From positions 40,933-104,932 of the forward strand of contig NZ_PYLQ01000007.1 of NCBI RefSeq assembly GCF_003024685.1: a stretch of 64,000 nucleotides of DNA, read 5' to 3'. A program made the position numbers and the translations under genes. This document shows, piece after piece, positions 8,358-16,080 of the stretch (positions within the stretch are counted from its first letter, which is position 1; each line of letters opens with the position of its first letter). This stretch comes from Faecalibacillus intestinalis. GTDB taxonomy: Bacteria > Bacillota_I > Bacilli_A > Erysipelotrichales > Coprobacillaceae. Under the pieces are notes generated by a model, which was given only the letters and a program-made list of their open reading frames with translations, ran no database searches and was not told where the DNA came from.

Positions 8358-8823
8358 TAAATATGATTTTGATCAAGATTATGAAGTATATAAGTATGGT
8401 CAACAAGTTTTAATATTTAATTCAATCGTTAATATATTTATGTTTATTCTAGGATTATGTTTACATGAAGGACTTATGACACTAGTTTGGATGCTTGCAT
8501 TTTCCGGATTAAGAGTGAATTTAGGTGGATATCATTGTGATAGTCCTGTTAAATGTTTTGTATCTTCCAATTTAATATTTTTTCTATCTATGCTTTCTTA
8601 TAAATATTTAAGTTCGTATTTCTTATTATTATTTATTCCACTTGGAATACTATTTATGTTATTTTTTAAATATATTCCATTTATAAATAAAAAAGCAAAA
8701 ATTACAATATGTATAGAACTTATTTGTTTATTTATTCCAAAAATAAATATGATTGTTATTCTAGCTTTATGCGAAAATATCATTTTATATTTAATGACAG
8801 CCAAAGAAAAAGTCAATTCGTAA
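8332..8823 (+). CDS. agrB: AgrB-like peptide-processing membrane protease
   Basis: 163 residues, polytopic, shorter than S. aureus AgrB (about 190). The catalytic signature is RVNLGGYHCDSPVKC: H68 and C75 are seven residues apart exactly as His77/Cys84 in AgrB, and R61 and the GG pair are also kept. AgrB removes the C-terminal tail of AgrD and forms the ring. Three ATG codons in a row (8332, 8335, 8338) follow AAAAGGAAC, so the exact start is uncertain by two codons. It is last in the operon, whereas it is first in canonical loci. The 26-nt overlap with the sensor gene suggests coupled translation. Confidence 0.88.
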   Translation: MMMLEKIYDKYDFDQDYEVYKYGQQVLIFNSIVNIFMFILGLCLHEGLMTLVWMLAFSGLRVNLGGYHCDSPVKCFVSSNLIFFLSMLSYKYLSSYFLLLFIPLGILFMLFFKYIPFINKKAKITICIELICLFIPKINMIVILALCENIILYLMTAKEKVNS

Positions 8824-8836
8824 TGTGAATTGACTT
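8810..8836. terminator. hairpin between agrB and nfnB
   Basis: A 10-bp stem (8810-8819 with 8827-8836) overlaps the agrB stop. On the minus strand it is followed by TTTTTC, so it is a good terminator for nfnB. On the plus strand the T tract is poor, so its effect on agrB is less certain. Confidence 0.7.
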
Positions 8837-8844
8837 CTTAAATA

Positions 8845-10233
8845 CTATTTATTTTGTAGATATTCATCCATTGCCTTAGCTGCTTTTTTACCAGCACCCA
8901 TAGCTAAGATAACTGTTGCTGCACCAGTAACAACATCTCCACCTGCATAAACACCATCTTTAGATGTTTTCATTGAATCTTCATCAACGATAATTCCACC
9001 CCAAGATTGGCAATCTAAACCAGGAGTTGTATGTCTAATTAATGGGTTTGGACTTTGTCCAATAGCAACAATAACTGTTCCTGTTTCAATTGTGAAGTTA
9101 GATCCTTCTTTAGCGATTGGTCTTCTTCTTCCAGATGCATCAGGTTCACCTAATTCCATTTCAACACATTCCATAGATTTAACCCATCCATCTTCACCTT
9201 CAATTTTAACTGGATTAGTTAATAGTTTGAAGATAATTCCTTCTTCTTTAGCGTGATGCACTTCTTCAGCACGAGCAGGAACTTCTTCAGGTCCACGACG
9301 ATAAACGATATATACGTTTTTAGCTCCTAAACGTTTTGCAGTTCTTGCAGCATCCATAGCAACGTTACCAGCACCGATAACACATACTGTATCTGTTACT
9401 TTAACTGGAGTAGGATGATCTGGGAATTGATATCCTTTCATTAAGTTAACACGAGTTAAGAATTCGTTTGCTGCATAAACACCGTTTAAGTTTTCCCCAG
9501 GAATTCCTTGGAAACGTGGTAAACCAGCACCACTACCTACGAAGATTCCTTGATATCCTTGTTCTTGTAATTCATCAATTGTAATTGAACGTCCTACAAC
9601 AACATTTGTTTCGAAATCTACACCTAAAGCAGCAACACCATCTACTTCGCTTTGCACTAATTTTTTAGGTAATCTGAATTCTGGAATACCATAAGATAAT
9701 ACCCCACCTGTTTTATGTAATGCTTCAAAAACAGTCACATCATAACCTTTTTTAGCTAATTCACCAGCACATGTAATACCAGCAGGTCCTGATCCAATAA
9801 CAGCAACTTTTTTACCATTTTTTTCAATTTTTAATTCTGCAGGTTTTCCATGTTCTCTATGATAATCAGCAACGAATCTTTCTAATCGTCCGATTCCTAC
9901 TGATTCAGTTTTAATTCCTCTAACACATTTACCTTCACATTGATTTTCTTGAGGACAAACACGTCCACAAATTGCAGGTAATGCATTTTCTCTTGTAATT
10001 GTTTGATAAGCTTCTTCAAATTCACCTTCTGCAACATGATGAATGAATTCAGGAATTGGTACTCCTACTGGACATCCATCCATACAGAATGGTTTTTTAC
10101 AATTTAAGCAACGAGTTGCTTCTTCCATAGCTTGTTCTTTTGTATATCCTAAAGAAACTTCTTCAAAGTTTTTATTTCTTACATTAGGATCTTGTTCAGG
10201 CATTTTAACCTTATTTGGTGACATATTAGGCAT
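8845..10233 (-). CDS. nfnB: NfnB: NADPH/ferredoxin-binding subunit of NfnAB (GltD-like)
   Basis: 462 residues, the GltD-like flavoprotein. Two cysteine groups for [4Fe-4S] clusters lie at the N-terminus (RCLNCKKPFCMDGCPVG and CGRVCPQENQCEGKC). They are followed by an FAD fold (GSGPAGITCAGELAKKGYDV) and an NADPH fold (GAGNVAMDAARTAKRLGA). With the preceding gene it should form electron-bifurcating NADH-dependent reduced ferredoxin:NADP+ oxidoreductase in the cytoplasm, supplying NADPH in anaerobes. Without its partner it would be annotated as glutamate synthase small chain, but no GltB-type gene is near. Its start overlaps the nfnA stop by one base. Confidence 0.9.
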   Translation of the reverse strand: MPNMSPNKVKMPEQDPNVRNKNFEEVSLGYTKEQAMEEATRCLNCKKPFCMDGCPVGVPIPEFIHHVAEGEFEEAYQTITRENALPAICGRVCPQENQCEGKCVRGIKTESVGIGRLERFVADYHREHGKPAELKIEKNGKKVAVIGSGPAGITCAGELAKKGYDVTVFEALHKTGGVLSYGIPEFRLPKKLVQSEVDGVAALGVDFETNVVVGRSITIDELQEQGYQGIFVGSGAGLPRFQGIPGENLNGVYAANEFLTRVNLMKGYQFPDHPTPVKVTDTVCVIGAGNVAMDAARTAKRLGAKNVYIVYRRGPEEVPARAEEVHHAKEEGIIFKLLTNPVKIEGEDGWVKSMECVEMELGEPDASGRRRPIAKEGSNFTIETGTVIVAIGQSPNPLIRHTTPGLDCQSWGGIIVDEDSMKTSKDGVYAGGDVVTGAATVILAMGAGKKAAKAMDEYLQNK

Positions 10234-11081
10234 TATTTTGCACCTCCCATTAAATTACAAATACGATCTGCATTCGCATCTACTTGATGTTCTTCTTCTT
10301 TAAACATTCTTTGACGAGCCATTAATTCATCAAAGTCTACTGATAAACCATCAAAGTCTGGTCCATCAACACATGCGAATTTAATTTTACCATCAACAGT
10401 AACACGGCAGCATCCACACATACCTGTCCCATCAATCATAATAGGGTTTAATGAAACCATTGTTTTTAAATTATGAGGTTTTGTTACCCCAACAACAGCT
10501 TTCATCATAGGTACTGGTCCAATAGCGATAACTTCATCAATTGGATCACCATTATCAATTAATTCTTGTAATTTAACAGTTCCAAATCCTTTTTCTCCTA
10601 AAGATCCATCATCTGTCATCACATATACATTTTTACAGAAAGCTTTGAACTTATCTGCCCATAATACATATTGTGCTTCACGTCCACCAATGATAACATC
10701 CACATCTACACCCATTTCAGCTAATTTTTTAAGTTGTGGATATAATGGTGCACTACCAACCCCACCGGCAATACCAACAACATGATTTGATTTATGTAAA
10801 TCAGTTGGTACACCTAAAGGTCCAACGAAGTCAGTGATTTCATCACCTTCGTTTAATTTTGCTAATTGACGAGTTGAAAAACCTACAATTTGATAAATAA
10901 TTGTAATTGTTTCAGCTTCTCGATCATAATCAGCAATTGTTAAAGGAATTCTTTCTCCATCTTCACCAACTCTTAAAATAATGAATTGACCTGGTTCGCA
11001 CTTTCTAGCAACCATTGGAGCATGAACTTCCATTAATTCAACAACATCATTTAGTCTTTCTTTTTTGACTATTTTGTACAT
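10233..11081 (-). CDS. nfnA: NfnA: NADH/FAD, [2Fe-2S] subunit of NfnAB
   Basis: 282 residues of the ferredoxin-NADP reductase alpha-subunit type. An FAD-binding beta-barrel with the IPLTIADYD motif is followed by a nucleotide-binding half (GIAGGVGSAPLYPQLKKL). A C-terminal cysteine cluster GMCGCCRVTV plus a later FACVDGP supplies the [2Fe-2S] ligands. This is the small subunit of NfnAB (also named sulfide dehydrogenase subunit beta in older annotation). The two genes are adjacent, overlap by one base and share the promoter at 11116-11144. Confidence 0.9.
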   Translation of the reverse strand: MYKIVKKERLNDVVELMEVHAPMVARKCEPGQFIILRVGEDGERIPLTIADYDREAETITIIYQIVGFSTRQLAKLNEGDEITDFVGPLGVPTDLHKSNHVVGIAGGVGSAPLYPQLKKLAEMGVDVDVIIGGREAQYVLWADKFKAFCKNVYVMTDDGSLGEKGFGTVKLQELIDNGDPIDEVIAIGPVPMMKAVVGVTKPHNLKTMVSLNPIMIDGTGMCGCCRVTVDGKIKFACVDGPDFDGLSVDFDELMARQRMFKEEEHQVDANADRICNLMGGAK

Positions 11082-11115
11082 TTCTGGTTTCCCCCAATTC
11101 TTTTAGACTACCTCT

Positions 11116-11144
11116 ATTATACGCTTATGTGAATAAAAAAACAA
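11116..11144 (-). promoter_or_regulatory. nfnAB promoter
   Basis: Minus strand TTGTTT (11139-11144), a 17-nt spacer and TATAAT (11116-11121), about 35 nt before nfnA. The -35 box is built into the 3' arm of the terminator of the broken gene upstream. Confidence 0.65.
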
Positions 11145-11186
11145 CGTTCCTTCTAGTAAGATTTACTAAAAGAAAATCGTTGTTTT
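11138..11186 (-). terminator. terminator after the broken RpiR gene
   Basis: The outer arms AAACAACG and CGTTGTTT flank an inner paired segment (AGTAA with TTACT), and T residues follow on the minus strand. It separates the regulator remnant from nfnA. Confidence 0.75.
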
Positions 11187-11721
11187 AATTTTTTAAAAAT
11201 TCTATATTTTGAATATTTTTTGCTCTTTCAAGCTTTTCAATTAAGTTAATATTATAGTTATTTTTAAACAATAAAGAGAATATAATATCCATTATATAAT
11301 CTGCATTTTTTCTTAAATAGCTATCATTAATAGAAGTAACAGCAATCACTGTACCTTCTTTTTGTTTAATATAATTCACAATTCTTTTAATCTATTGTTC
11401 CTCTCCAGAATACGAAATCACAATAGCAACACTATCTTTATTAGAAAGCATTGCTTGTCTATTTTGATCAGATGATATATGTTTTAGATTTATAATCACC
11501 TATTACTGAAGAGGCAAAATGTATTCTAAAGTCGTTATAGTTTTTTCACCTAATTTTTTACAAAATCTTGAAATTGTTGATGGTGATGTATATGTAATTT
11601 CAGCTAAATCTGTTATTTTCAAATCAACAATATAATCTTTATGATCAAGAATATAATTGGCTATACCTTTTTCTAAATCTGTAAAGTTATCTTGATATTC
11701 TAACTTATAAAGTAAGCTCAT
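11185..11721 (-). pseudogene. RpiR-family sugar regulator, decayed
   Basis: The first 55-60 residues are a recognisable RpiR N-terminal helix-turn-helix (ITDLAEITYTSPSTISRFC). Downstream in the same frame comes part of an SIS sugar-isomerase domain (DSVAIVISYSGEE). The family is normally 240-290 residues; here about 100 residues between the two parts are missing. A tandem TAA-TAG at 11500-11505 and a TAG at 11392-11394 interrupt the frame. Such regulators usually control phosphosugar uptake and catabolism. It lies next to a DeoR regulator and half of a PTS permease, so the locus as a whole is dying. Confidence 0.8.
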
Positions 11722-11836
11722 AGTATCACCTCAATATAAAAATAAAATATTCTTACAACAATAAATAGTGTTATAGAATACTTTATAATTTATTTTCAAA
11801 TATCTTAAAAAAATCACTTTTTATTTTGAAAAATTT

Positions 11837-12604
11837 TTATTCTTTTTTTCCAATATAAACAGAAACCTTTTGACTTAAATCTTCATATACTTTTGTTGAG
11901 ATGCGATGATCCGTAATAATACCATCGATTTCTTCCCAAGAACAAACTGTATATAATCCTTTTTCTTGAAACTTACTACTATCAGCAACCACAAAAACAT
12001 AATCACTTTTTTCAATCATTTTCTTTTTAACTCCTAATTCTTGATAGGAATGACATGTTGGTCCATCACTATTTAATAATCCAGAAGTTCCTAAAACACA
12101 GACATCTACTTGAACTTTATCTAGATATTCTTCACTCCAATGTCCAACTATTGATTGATTTTTTTCTCTTTTTTTACCAGGAGTTAAAAACACATTATGT
12201 AAATTTCCATCTAATTGTTCAAATGCACCTATAGAAACCGTAAAAATATCTTTTGAAGGCATTAAATTAATATATGAACAACAACTTTGACAAGTACTTC
12301 CTGAATCAATGATCATACTATTATGTGCCATTAATATTGAAGAAATACAACGTGCAATTTCTTTTTTTTCATCATATTTTTGTTTTTCTCTAAATTCGAT
12401 ATTTTTTTCTGTTCCTAACGTTGCAAGTGTTGCTCCACCATATTCTTTTTTAACAACTCCTTTTTCTTCTAAAAAAGTTAAATCTTTACGAATTGTTTCC
12501 ATACTTACTTGATATTTTTGGGAAAGTTCTTTTGCTTTGACATATCCTTTTTGATCTAATAAATCAACAATTTCTTGTAATCTTTTTGTTGCAGTAATAG
12601 CCAT
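11837..12604 (-). CDS. DeoR/GlpR-family transcriptional regulator
   Basis: 255 residues, full length for the family. The N-terminal winged helix has the DeoR signature (ELSQKYQVSMETIRKDLTFL, about residues 26-45). The C-terminal effector domain includes IIDSGSTCQSCC and ends in a phosphosugar-binding region with ADSSKFQEKG. Members repress sugar-catabolic operons and respond to phosphorylated intermediates. It lies just downstream of a truncated PTS permease and is separated from it by a terminator, so its target may be partly lost. No catabolic enzyme is beside it. Confidence 0.85.
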   Translation of the reverse strand: MAITATKRLQEIVDLLDQKGYVKAKELSQKYQVSMETIRKDLTFLEEKGVVKKEYGGATLATLGTEKNIEFREKQKYDEKKEIARCISSILMAHNSMIIDSGSTCQSCCSYINLMPSKDIFTVSIGAFEQLDGNLHNVFLTPGKKREKNQSIVGHWSEEYLDKVQVDVCVLGTSGLLNSDGPTCHSYQELGVKKKMIEKSDYVFVVADSSKFQEKGLYTVCSWEEIDGIITDHRISTKVYEDLSQKVSVYIGKKE

Positions 12605-12645
12605 ATTTCATCACTCCTTGAAGAGATTATAGCTACCTATATACA

Positions 12646-12674
12646 AAAACGCAACTTGCGATTAGTTGCGTTTT
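12646..12674 (-). terminator. terminator after the PTS remnant
   Basis: A perfect 11-bp stem AAAACGCAACT / AGTTGCGTTTT with a 7-nt loop lies between the PTS fragment and the DeoR gene. It is A/T-balanced and could act on either strand. Confidence 0.75.
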
Positions 12675-12726
12675 AAACATACTTTTTATTTATTATAAAA
12701 AAAACTTAGGATTTCTCCAAGCTCTA

Positions 12727-13473
12727 TTAAGCTTCTACAGCTTGTTTGTTTTGATATTTTTCGTAAGAAATTAAGAATGATGTGTAAATAACTACAGAAA
12801 TTGCAATTAAAATTGCTTGAGTTACTGCACCCATAATATTTGCACCTGTTGCCAAGAATCCAAAGATCAATGATGGACATGTCCAAGGTACTGTTAAACA
12901 TGCAACTGGACAGAATCCAATAATTGTTAATACATAACCTACGATTTCAAGAACGATTGATGTTAATACAAATGGAATACCAAATGTAACTGTTTCGTTG
13001 ATTTCGAATAATCCTGGAATTAATGATAATGAAGCGATTGCTTTGTTATCTTCACGTTTAGAGAAAATAAAGATAGCAATAACTAAACCTAATGTACATC
13101 CAGAACCACCAATTTCACCCCACATTTGAATAGCATACATATTAATAATGTTTGTTGTTTTTTCACCTCTGTTGAATTTTTCAAGTGCTAATGGAGTAAA
13201 GATTGATTCTTTAACAGCTGATACCATATTATTACCATGAATACCTACTAACCAGAATAACATGATTACTAAATATAAAATAATAAAACCAGGAACAGTT
13301 GCATCTAAGCTTCCTAAAGGATCTTGGATACTGTTTTTAATAATATCATTTAAATATAAACCTGTTATGTTATAATACGCTGATCCAATACAAGCAGTAA
13401 TGATCAATGTTAAAATAGCTGGTACTAAAACTTCGAATGCACGAGATACAACTGGTGGAACTTGATCAGGCAT
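12727..13473 (-). pseudogene. PTS EIIC permease, cellobiose/lactose type, N-terminal half missing
   Basis: The 248 visible residues match only the C-terminal half of EIIC permeases of the lactose/cellobiose family, which are usually 420-450 residues. The first residues MPDQVPPVV correspond to an internal motif of the family. The two preceding codons (Ile-Lys) still agree with it, and homology then stops in front of a hairpin. The signature PGLFEINETVTFGIPFVL is intact, along with several membrane helices. There is no proper ribosome site before this Met. Without the first half it cannot form a transport channel. EIIA and EIIB genes are absent. Confidence 0.75.
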
Positions 13474-13507
13474 TTTAATGCATCTTGTTTTCCAAAGAAC
13501 GAAAAAA

Positions 13508-13538
13508 GGAAAAGTAAACGGGCGTCGCTTACTTTTCC
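13508..13538 (-). terminator. terminator-like hairpin before the PTS fragment
   Basis: A 10-bp perfect stem (13508-13517 with 13529-13538), GC-containing loop, then six T residues on the minus strand. It lies about 180 nt downstream of the YARHG gene and directly before the truncated PTS reading frame, perhaps a scar of the deletion that removed the N-terminal half. Confidence 0.65.
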
Positions 13539-13716
13539 TACGTCATTCAATGAATATAGTTGTCAAAAAAATATCTAAGAGAAGAATGACTTTATAATCT
13601 TCTTTGATTACATTTTCATTTTACATATCTTTTATGAATTGAAAATGAAATTTATAGATTTTGATAACTATTTTCATATATTTTTTCATTTATGATTTAG
13701 TGTATGCAAATTATTT

Positions 13717-14520
13717 TCATCGATGTGCTTGAATAAAGGAAATATTTTTTAATTCAATTTCATTAAAATATTCTGACATATGATTATTCATCATTTCTGA
13801 TGTCAAAGTTTCATCTGCACTATACCAACTTTTAGATTTAAAATAGTCTGCAATCTCAGGTGTTTTAAACGTACAATGATGTCTGGCATAAATTTCATTA
13901 AGTCCTAACCGTAACTGAAAATCATCTTTATTTTCTAAATCAGCTTCTGTAAGAAGTTCTGTATCACTATGAGCAAATATATATTCATCCTCATCTGTAT
14001 TTTCTTCTACTGTTGTTTCTATTTTTTCATTTACAATAACTTGAAGGGCTTTTTCTTTACCTGATTCACTAGTACAAATTACTTTTGTCTTACCTGATGA
14101 TAAAGCCGTAATTTTACCATTTGTATCTACGATACATATTTTTTCATTTTTCGATTGATAAGTACATTTAAGATTAGTTTGAATAGTATATTCATCTCCA
14201 ATATTTAATGTAACTTTACTTTTTTCTAAATGCAATGGTTTTTCAACATGTTGACTAACAAGATTATCTGGTGAATAAGATGGTTCATTTCCTTTAAAAA
14301 ATAAAATAAATCCTAACATAGCAATCACCACGACAAGTGCTATGATTCCTAAAATAATAATTTTAGTTTTTTTACGCACTTCTTTTTTATGTTTTTCTCT
14401 ATTTTTAACCCTTGAACCTACTTCTTCTACTTGGATATCCTCTTGCGATATTCTTGTTCCACAAATATCACAATATTTGGCTCCTTTTGTTAGTAAACTA
14501 TGACATTTTGGACATAACAT
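13717..14520 (-). CDS. zinc-ribbon membrane protein with Ig-like and YARHG domains
   Basis: The ATG at 14520 (MLCPKCHS) is preferred because it is 9 nt from AAGGAG; upstream ATGs are too close. The product is 267 residues. A cytoplasmic zinc ribbon with two Cys pairs (CPKC and CDIC) is followed by a basic linker and one membrane helix (IIILGIIALVVVIAMLGF). The outside part has a BIG2-like beta domain (LNIGDEYTIQTNL to GKTKVICTS) and a C-terminal YARHG domain (RLGLNEIYARHHCTF, then the SKSWY segment). YARHG is an extracellular domain of uncertain role in Gram-positive bacteria. It is a single-gene unit. Confidence 0.8.
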   Translation of the reverse strand: MLCPKCHSLLTKGAKYCDICGTRISQEDIQVEEVGSRVKNREKHKKEVRKKTKIIILGIIALVVVIAMLGFILFFKGNEPSYSPDNLVSQHVEKPLHLEKSKVTLNIGDEYTIQTNLKCTYQSKNEKICIVDTNGKITALSSGKTKVICTSESGKEKALQVIVNEKIETTVEENTDEDEYIFAHSDTELLTEADLENKDDFQLRLGLNEIYARHHCTFKTPEIADYFKSKSWYSADETLTSEMMNNHMSEYFNEIELKNISFIQAHR

Positions 14521-14559
14521 AATCATCATCTCCTTACCTTTATTATAAAATAAAATATA

Positions 14560-14588
14560 TTGATTTTCACTACCCGTTTTAGTATAAT
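14560..14588 (+). promoter_or_regulatory. queT promoter
   Basis: TTGATT (14560-14565), a 17-nt spacer and TATAAT (14583-14588). The riboswitch aptamer begins about 8 nt downstream, so transcription starts almost at its first base. Confidence 0.75.
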
Positions 14589-14595
14589 GTCAAAG

Positions 14596-14632
14596 ACTGG
14601 TTCGAGAGCCAAACCCAGTATAAAAAACTAAG
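14596..14632 (+). promoter_or_regulatory. preQ1 class I riboswitch
   Basis: The aptamer has a P1 stem of ACTGG (14596-14600) with CCAGT (14615-14619), a loop starting TTC, and the class-defining A-rich tail ATAAAAAACTAAG that forms the pseudoknot. The architecture matches preQ1-I (for example the Bacillus queCDEF leader). It controls queT. AGAGCC in the aptamer loop (14605-14610) is the exact complement of GGCTCT (14649-14654) in the downstream terminator, which suggests an alternative antiterminator pairing. A second small hairpin (14678-14698) ends right at the queT ribosome site. Confidence 0.9.
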
Positions 14633-14643
14633 AATAAGTAATG

Positions 14644-14668
14644 AAGATGGCTCTGTCATCTTTTTTAT
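14644..14668 (+). terminator. expression-platform terminator of the preQ1 riboswitch
   Basis: AAGATG (14644-14649) pairs with CATCTT (14657-14662), followed by a T-rich tail. It is a short stem, consistent with ligand-controlled termination before queT. Confidence 0.7.
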
Positions 14669-14711
14669 TTTATTTGGCTTCTAACTGTACTTTAGAAGAG
14701 GAGGACTACAA

Positions 14712-15191
14712 ATGAATAATAAAAAGGTACAATTAATTGTAATGAATGCCATGATTGGTGCTGCTTATGCAGTTTTAACAATTTTGATTTCACCAATTGC
14801 TTATGGAGCAGTGCAAATGCGCTTAACTGAAATTATTGTTTTACTTGCATGTTACAACAAGAAATTTATTCCAGGACTTACTATTGGATGTTTGCTTGCA
14901 AACCTTGCATCTCCAATGGGATTATATGACATTTGTTTTGGAACAGCTGCAACATTGATTGCTTGTCTTGGTATGTATTATGTTAAAAATGTTTTTGCTG
15001 GAGCTTTAATTGGTGGGGTTGTCAATGGTTTAATCGTTGGTTTAGAACTTTATCTAGCTTTAGAATTACCATTTATGATTAATGCATTCTATGTTTTCAT
15101 TGGTGAATTTATTGTTTTAATTATTGGAGCATTCTTATTTAAATGTTTAGAAAAAAATAAAAAACTTATGAATAACTATATTTTAGAATAG
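14712..15191 (+). CDS. queT: QueT-family queuosine precursor transporter
   Basis: 159 residues with five to six membrane helices and the QueT-family opening (NAMIGAAYAVLTILISPIAYG, VQMRLTEI). The family comprises S components of ECF transporters that import preQ1, preQ0 or related queuosine precursors. It needs the shared energy module (EcfA/A'/T), which is not in this window. The preQ1-I riboswitch in the leader supports the substrate: high preQ1 should shut down its own import. No queuosine biosynthesis genes are adjacent, consistent with salvage. The ribosome site is GAGGAGG, 7 nt before ATG. Confidence 0.93.
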   Translation: MNNKKVQLIVMNAMIGAAYAVLTILISPIAYGAVQMRLTEIIVLLACYNKKFIPGLTIGCLLANLASPMGLYDICFGTAATLIACLGMYYVKNVFAGALIGGVVNGLIVGLELYLALELPFMINAFYVFIGEFIVLIIGAFLFKCLEKNKKLMNNYILE

Positions 15192-15194
15192 TAA

Positions 15195-15230
15195 AAAAGC
15201 TATAACAGCGAAATGCTTGTTATAGCTTTT
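15195..15230. terminator. bidirectional terminator between queT and acpP
   Basis: A perfect 13-bp stem, AAAAGCTATAACA with TGTTATAGCTTTT, with a 10-nt loop; A-rich upstream and T-rich downstream. It serves both convergent genes. Confidence 0.9.
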
Positions 15231-15456
15231 ATTTATGTTCTTCAATATAGGTTACTATATCGTTTACTGTTTTAAAATTCATAACGTCTTCATCAGGAAT
15301 TTCAATTCCAAATTCTTCTTCAGCAGACATGATTAATTCAACTGAATCTAATGAATCTAATTCTAGATCTTCTTTTAATTTAGCATCTAAAGTAATTTTT
15401 GATTCATCAATATCCATTGTATCTTTTAAAATTTCTTTGATTTGATCAAGTACCAT
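15229..15456 (-). CDS. acpP: acyl carrier protein
   Basis: 75 residues, very acidic, with the phosphopantetheine attachment motif ELDSLDSVEL; the modified residue is S35. It carries growing acyl chains in type II fatty acid synthesis. It is a single-gene unit here, not linked to fab or plsX/rnc genes as in many Bacillota. A stand-alone ACP could also serve a dedicated pathway, but no synthase is nearby, so the housekeeping role is preferred. Ribosome site AGGAGG. Confidence 0.9.
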   Translation of the reverse strand: MVLDQIKEILKDTMDIDESKITLDAKLKEDLELDSLDSVELIMSAEEEFGIEIPDEDVMNFKTVNDIVTYIEEHK

Positions 15457-15577
15457 TTTATTTCCTCCTTCTGTATAAAGCTATTATAACAAATGCTTTT
15501 GATTTGTAAACAAAACAATTTGACAAACAAACTAAAAGTCTATATCATTTAGGAAAGTATGTTTGGGAGGTAAAATA

Positions 15578-16072
15578 ATGATTTTAAGACCAACGAAAAT
15601 CGAAGATATTTCACGTGTCATTGACATTATTAATCAAGCAAAAACTTATTTCAAAAATAATGATATTGATCAATGGCAAGATGGATATCCTAATGAAGAA
15701 ACAATTGAAAAAGATATAGAAAATAATGAAGCTTATGTTTTAGAAGAAGACGGTGTTATTTTAGGAACGTGTATGGTAACGATTCATGGAGAACCTGCTT
15801 ATAACCGTATTGAAGGAAAATGGATTTTAAATTGTCCTTATATATGTGTACATCGTATTGCTGTTGATAATGAATATAAAGGAAAAGGATTAGCTTCTAC
15901 GATTTTAGATCAAGTAGTTGCTATGTATCCAGATTATCATAGTGTTAGAATGGATACACATCATGATAATCTTTCTATGCAAAGTTTTTTAACTAAATAT
16001 GGTTTTAAATATTGTGGAGAAATCACTTTAAAAAGTGGTGCTTTAAGAAGAGCTTATGAAAAAAGAATCTAA
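15578..16072 (+). CDS. GNAT-family N-acetyltransferase
   Basis: The start is set at the ATG at 15578 (MILRPTKIEDI), behind GGGAGG; the frame opens 15 nt earlier. The product is 164 residues. The acetyl-CoA binding segment reads VHRIAVDNEYKGKGLASTIL (motif A, with the Q/RxxGxG variant KGKGLA) and the C-terminal motif is HDNLSMQSFLTKYGFKYCG. The acceptor is unknown. It is monocistronic and ends tail-to-tail with the lysozyme gene. Confidence 0.85.
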   Translation: MILRPTKIEDISRVIDIINQAKTYFKNNDIDQWQDGYPNEETIEKDIENNEAYVLEEDGVILGTCMVTIHGEPAYNRIEGKWILNCPYICVHRIAVDNEYKGKGLASTILDQVVAMYPDYHSVRMDTHHDNLSMQSFLTKYGFKYCGEITLKSGALRRAYEKRI

Positions 16073-16080
16073 GCTCTTTT

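Noticed and set aside
8845..10233. Glutamate synthase small subunit (gltD)
   Set aside because: The family resemblance is real, but the adjacent NfnA-type subunit and the lack of a large GltB gene make NfnB the better name.
13474..13716. BglG/LicT-type RNA antiterminator site before the PTS fragment
   Set aside because: A terminator hairpin is present but the sequence overlapping its 5' arm does not resemble the RAT consensus.
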